From the NCBI GenBank assembly GCA_012839485.1, contig DUNF01000058.1:1-64000 (forward strand): DNA of 64,000 bases, in the 5' to 3' direction. The stretch's first letter is position 1; each line of letters begins with the position of its first letter. Below, piece after piece: positions 61,401 through 64,000 of the stretch. The notes under the pieces were generated by a model. It was not told the origin of the DNA, did no database searches, and saw only the letters and a program-made list of their open reading frames with translations. The position numbers and the translations under genes are program-made. Source of the DNA: Acholeplasmataceae bacterium (GTDB lineage: Bacteria; Bacillota_I; Bacilli_A; ML615J-28; CAG-698).

Positions 61401-64000
61401 AATTTATACTAATGAGAAAGCAAGAATTATTGATTTATTCTTTGATGATTTATATCAACATTTACAAGAACAAAACTTTAATGCTTGGGTATCTCAAAAG
61501 CATGATTATGATGGAAATATTACACAAGCTGATGTAACTCATACATTACCATCACTTGCAGAGTTTAAAAATCCAGATTCAGAAGATCCAAACGCATTTA
61601 TTAACTTAATGAAAGGTGACGATGGAAATTACTTCGTATCATATCAAACAAAAGATCCAGATCACTTCGCATTAGAGTTCTTAATTAAATTATATAAGAA
61701 CATTGATGGAACTATTAATGAAGATTATAAGAAGTTAGAAGTTGGCGATAGACACTTCTTTAACAACAAAAAATATGGCCACTGGGCTGAATTAATGTTA
61801 GTTATGGAAGAAACATTCCTTGCAGGAACTTGCCAAATGAACGGTTATACTTCTATTAGAGATATTTATAATAGAGTTGGTTTACCTGTTGCTCAATTCC
61901 TAGAAGGAAAAGATGCAGAAGGAAATAAGACATTTAAATATGCTCAAGATAGAGTAGGTTGGGGCTCAACTGTATATGCAACACAAGCTGACATTGCTTC
62001 ATGGGTTGCTTCATACCGTCATATGACTCAATATATCTTCAATATGGCATTATCAACTGGTCAAACTATTGATAATCCTGTAATTCCTCAAAACGTATAC
62101 GTTATTCCTGAAGCTGAAGCTGCAGCTCAATTAAACGATGGTGTTGCTAACTTATACAACGTTGCAACTGTTGATTTCAATGTTCCAGCTCCAGTAAAAC
62201 CTTACTCAGTATTTGATGGTTGGTATATGGATGCAGAATTAACTCAACCAGTTGTATGGACTGTTGATGGCTTAGGACAACAAGACGTTCAAGTATATGC
62301 TAAGTTTAGTGGAGATCCAGCTTATGCTAATAAAGTTACTATCGCTGCAGATCCTGCAATCGAAGTTAATGTACCTTATGGTGACAAATTAGCAGTTCCA
62401 GCTGTTCCAGCTCCAGCAGGCAAAGTTTTTGTAGGTCTATATGAAGATGCTGCATTAAACAATGCTTATGACTTAAATACAGCTGTTTATGCACCTGTTA
62501 CTTTATATCCTAAATTTGTAAATGCTGCAGATGTTTACGTTGTAGAATTCGTTTCTAACGTAGAAGGAGTAGCAATCGCAAATCAAATAATTGAAGTTGC
62601 TGCTGCTGATAAGAAAGCAGTTCAACCTGCAATTGTTAACCCAGGATATGAATTAGTTGGTTGGTATAAAGAAGCTGCATTTGAAAACTTATATAATTTT
62701 GCAGACGATGTTGCTGGTAACTTAAAACTATATGCTAAATGGGCAGTAAGTTTAGAAGTTTCATTTGATACTGGTTTATTAGGAGTTACAATTCCTACTC
62801 AATCATTATTACCTGGAGAAAAAGCTACTCAACCTGCATTAGCTTATGAAGGTTATTCAGTTGAAGGTTGGTATACAGAAAAAGCATTTGAAAACAAATT
62901 TGATTTTGCTGTAGCTCCAACTGCAAGCGTAAAATTATATGCAAAATTAGTTATTAATCAACATACATTAACATTTACAGATGAAGGTACTGCATTAGCT
63001 CCATTCACTGGAAACTATGGTGCTGCTATTGTATTCCCTGCTGACCCTGTAAAAGAACACTATGTATTTGATGGATGGTATTATTTAGATGCTGAAGCAA
63101 ATGAAGTTAAATTTGTTGCAACAGCTATGCCAGATGCAAGTTTAGCATTATATTCTAAATATGTTCCATATCAATATACAATTACATTAGTTTCTAAGAG
63201 TCTTAATACATATCATTATAGTAAAGACTTATTACTAATGGAATTATTCGCAGATTATCACGAATTCTTAGGACGCACAGATTCTCTAACAGACTTCGTT
63301 CATGGTGCAGGTCTAACTGAAGGTTATGACGGTCCATGGCAATCAGTTAAGAAATTCTACAAAGCTAATAGAAGAGACGTTGATGATTCATTAGGAGTAT
63401 TCGTATCTGATTCTAGATATCACGATAAATGGTTAGCATTCTTTGACCATGTAGAATACCTAGTTAGAAAAGCTAATCCAGCTCAAGGATTCTGGAGCTC
63501 AGAATGGCTTGGAAACTTAAGATTCCCTCAATGGATTAAAGGACAATCAATTATCGGTAATGCCACAAATAGAAACATTATTCCATTTACTTCAGCTGAA
63601 ATTAAATATACTGTTGAAGATGGTGCAATTGAATTACCAGAATTATGGACAGTTGTTCCTATGTCATTAGGTACATTTGAAGGCTGGTATGAAATGACTC
63701 CTGAAGGATTAGAAGTTGTTACATCTATTCCAGCTGATGCTACTGGCGATATGACGCTTTATGCTGCTTTCGCTGCTCCTAAATTTGAAGTAGAATATTA
63801 TGACGGAGCTTCATTATTAGAAAAAGAAGTTCTAAAAGAAGGTAAGAAGATTACTTTTGTTAAACCTGAAAAAGCTAACCATACATTTGAAGGTTGGTTC
63901 ACAGATGCCGGATTAACACAAGCTTATGACGCAAGTGCTCCAGTTACAACTGATTTAGTTCTATATGCTAACTTCGTATTAGAAAATAGAACATTAACAT
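58423..64000 (+). CDS. Giant surface lipoprotein with coiled coil, Ig-like module and InlB B-repeats (incomplete)
   Basis: The frame is open to the window edge (over 1850 codons). The signal peptide ends in lipobox VVGC (Cys near 22). Residues about 25-125 are a coiled coil rich in Ala, Leu, Glu and Gln. A BIG2-like module follows near 130-215 (FEVENPEIASVDSLGRVTGL). Long beta regions and a helical FIVAR-like stretch come next. From about residue 1250 there are at least six InlB B/Listeria-Bacteroides repeats with the GWY/GWF core (DGWYMDAELTQ, GWYKEAAFENLYNF, GWYTEKAFENKFDF, DGWYYLDAEANE, GWFTDAGLTQAYD). Two longer non-repeat segments interrupt them. It is probably an adhesin or glycan-binding surface protein. 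Its own promoter separates it from the MurNAc operon. Confidence 0.88.
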   Translation, partial: MKMRRFFGALLMLVFALTVVGCVSNKKYNDVAEQLNNAQTQLDAANAQLTVLEEQKAALELQQQNLNAEKAALNARIAQLEEFEGLSAELEEELAQLNEEKEALDARIAETEADLAALQELVAALSNRPVAPTSLELFLIGSTLVGTSTNAAEPDIDYVVTPAGAYTGLYFEVENPEIASVDSLGRVTGLKPGKTKINAWSTLDPSVKDSVDFEVIEAGADLDIVIAAVNEIYAQLNRSYVAEDLALMHASNPSVKISYLKGSEVIAEYVDGELTRGTGYYAYEAPAVDKLEKVTIKGEYGANNVQHNMELTLFVVADLANNAFNRVQMARDIVESYLLPYTSEVEKVSADLALEAEIAGVEIVYTSSAKQVISNEGAYVRPLDDTKVNFQVMYKYQIPGGELYTESAAYDVYANGYTADEKMDYIVNEGSLAFLNGYASNVNINLPAADDKFDAKLTYVSDKPEVFDNAGKYANQELAEATVVTYTVSFEYLGEVLGTREVAVTANLPSVASKAANAFANNNEVPAHFPYGVKGRAGGNALPGLVATQAVGEDTANVAWEALEPELWADGFVLNAQYLRYRETALKATFTNAADETDKAELELVINIGAGKTKDDIIVAGRFSQQTSTVYKEKCDTLALFSYFDPVVGVLNMAFPTYYSGYMFSIQGEFRQAPNNPDIEIFYQGEDASRSNLYIRHDSVIYVTGKKDNGEGIFDNSTLIQGTGGNWPVLYVNNYTETVKVPLAVHVTGNGSDGNPIVSTGFSREFALTVDGYRTVFIVNLETGEVVSGNGKSGIQFAYPAGTKYLELPANHAIYCPKTQSNNAIYNGVFCVQGTHLEVNHHDLHPKNSYFIDTANAQLENAEASIAKLEAGEALGEEDANPVTALATANARANNARLSDAEKAGFNAAKYAELAGRYALLFNEELQALKDSKGEIGFYMEDYVVALQAAYDKYDALPEAAQDAVPLKAWLLAEKALYLDTNWTITYNLNGGSIYTNEKARIIDLFFDDLYQHLQEQNFNAWVSQKHDYDGNITQADVTHTLPSLAEFKNPDSEDPNAFINLMKGDDGNYFVSYQTKDPDHFALEFLIKLYKNIDGTINEDYKKLEVGDRHFFNNKKYGHWAELMLVMEETFLAGTCQMNGYTSIRDIYNRVGLPVAQFLEGKDAEGNKTFKYAQDRVGWGSTVYATQADIASWVASYRHMTQYIFNMALSTGQTIDNPVIPQNVYVIPEAEAAAQLNDGVANLYNVATVDFNVPAPVKPYSVFDGWYMDAELTQPVVWTVDGLGQQDVQVYAKFSGDPAYANKVTIAADPAIEVNVPYGDKLAVPAVPAPAGKVFVGLYEDAALNNAYDLNTAVYAPVTLYPKFVNAADVYVVEFVSNVEGVAIANQIIEVAAADKKAVQPAIVNPGYELVGWYKEAAFENLYNFADDVAGNLKLYAKWAVSLEVSFDTGLLGVTIPTQSLLPGEKATQPALAYEGYSVEGWYTEKAFENKFDFAVAPTASVKLYAKLVINQHTLTFTDEGTALAPFTGNYGAAIVFPADPVKEHYVFDGWYYLDAEANEVKFVATAMPDASLALYSKYVPYQYTITLVSKSLNTYHYSKDLLLMELFADYHEFLGRTDSLTDFVHGAGLTEGYDGPWQSVKKFYKANRRDVDDSLGVFVSDSRYHDKWLAFFDHVEYLVRKANPAQGFWSSEWLGNLRFPQWIKGQSIIGNATNRNIIPFTSAEIKYTVEDGAIELPELWTVVPMSLGTFEGWYEMTPEGLEVVTSIPADATGDMTLYAAFAAPKFEVEYYDGASLLEKEVLKEGKKITFVKPEKANHTFEGWFTDAGLTQAYDASAPVTTDLVLYANFVLENRTLT

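Noticed and set aside
1..64000. CRISPR array, insertion sequence or prophage
   Set aside because: No regularly spaced repeats, transposase motifs, integrase or phage structural genes were found. The only bracketed unit is the toxin-antitoxin cassette.

Overview
The window is AT-rich DNA from a low-GC Bacillota/Mollicutes-like bacterium. It uses the standard genetic code: Trp is encoded by TGG, and TGA is a true stop, for example in tdk, the murK/anmK junction and the GIY-YIG fusion gene. Housekeeping synteny (rpmE next to tdk; tadA followed by the small SRP RNA), frequent TTG/GTG starts, very long cell-surface proteins and an almost continuous plus-strand layout suggest a relative of Acholeplasma, Izemoplasmatales, Haloplasma or RF39. 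The exact lineage is an inference. No genes for building a cell wall are seen, but one 64 kb window cannot show that they are absent.

Layout. 1-5 kb: the end of an unidentified gene, tRNA-Tyr and tRNA-Gln, a Fic adenylyltransferase with a BRO-N domain and a probably leaderless mRNA, a glycosyltransferase/acyltransferase fusion, an acetyltransferase and a PlsC-like gene. 5-14.4 kb: GDPD, a GIY-YIG/phosphopantetheinyl-transferase fusion, malic enzyme, a degenerate aspartase/fumarase-like protein, a D-aminopeptidase, a set of membrane or unknown proteins, a pseudouridine synthase, and a DUF2207/LemA pair. 14.4-17 kb: rpmE with a structured leader, tdk, tadA, SRP RNA and a dihydrouridine synthase. 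17-22.5 kb: a peptidoglycan-peptide and glycan salvage set of lysA, M19 dipeptidase, a YbbE-like serine hydrolase, a double GNAT and a GHL10 (DigH-like) glycosidase. 22.5-23.2 kb: an AbrB/RelE-type toxin-antitoxin cassette with a frameshifted toxin, lying between two identical terminator hairpins.

23.3-45.8 kb: a GH20 hexosaminidase followed by two carbohydrate ABC importers. Both have permeases and large unusual binding proteins, but neither has an ATPase here. With them are an NHL/TPR protein, a Yip1-like protein and a giant DUF5696 protein, then a NagZ-NagB fusion, a double GNAT and an Ig-stalked binding lipoprotein. 45.8-58.3 kb: one tightly packed operon of yesL-like gene, namZ remnant, lipoprotein-NamZ fusion, NagZ-MupG fusion, a MurK/NagK-type kinase, anmK, murQ, an alpha/beta hydrolase, etfB, etfA and an lctD-like flavoenzyme.

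Together the genes describe uptake and breakdown of peptidoglycan sugars. Hexosaminidases and muramidases release GlcNAc, MurNAc and anhydroMurNAc. Kinases make the 6-phosphates. MurQ splits MurNAc-6-P into GlcNAc-6-P and D-lactate, NagB feeds glycolysis, and the EtfAB/LctD complex encoded directly downstream can oxidise the released D-lactate. This metabolic coupling and the run of in-frame gene fusions, two of which keep an internal ribosome-binding site and start codon, are the most striking points. The window ends inside a giant coiled-coil/Ig/InlB-repeat surface lipoprotein (58423 onward). No stretch above 300 bases lacks a gene.
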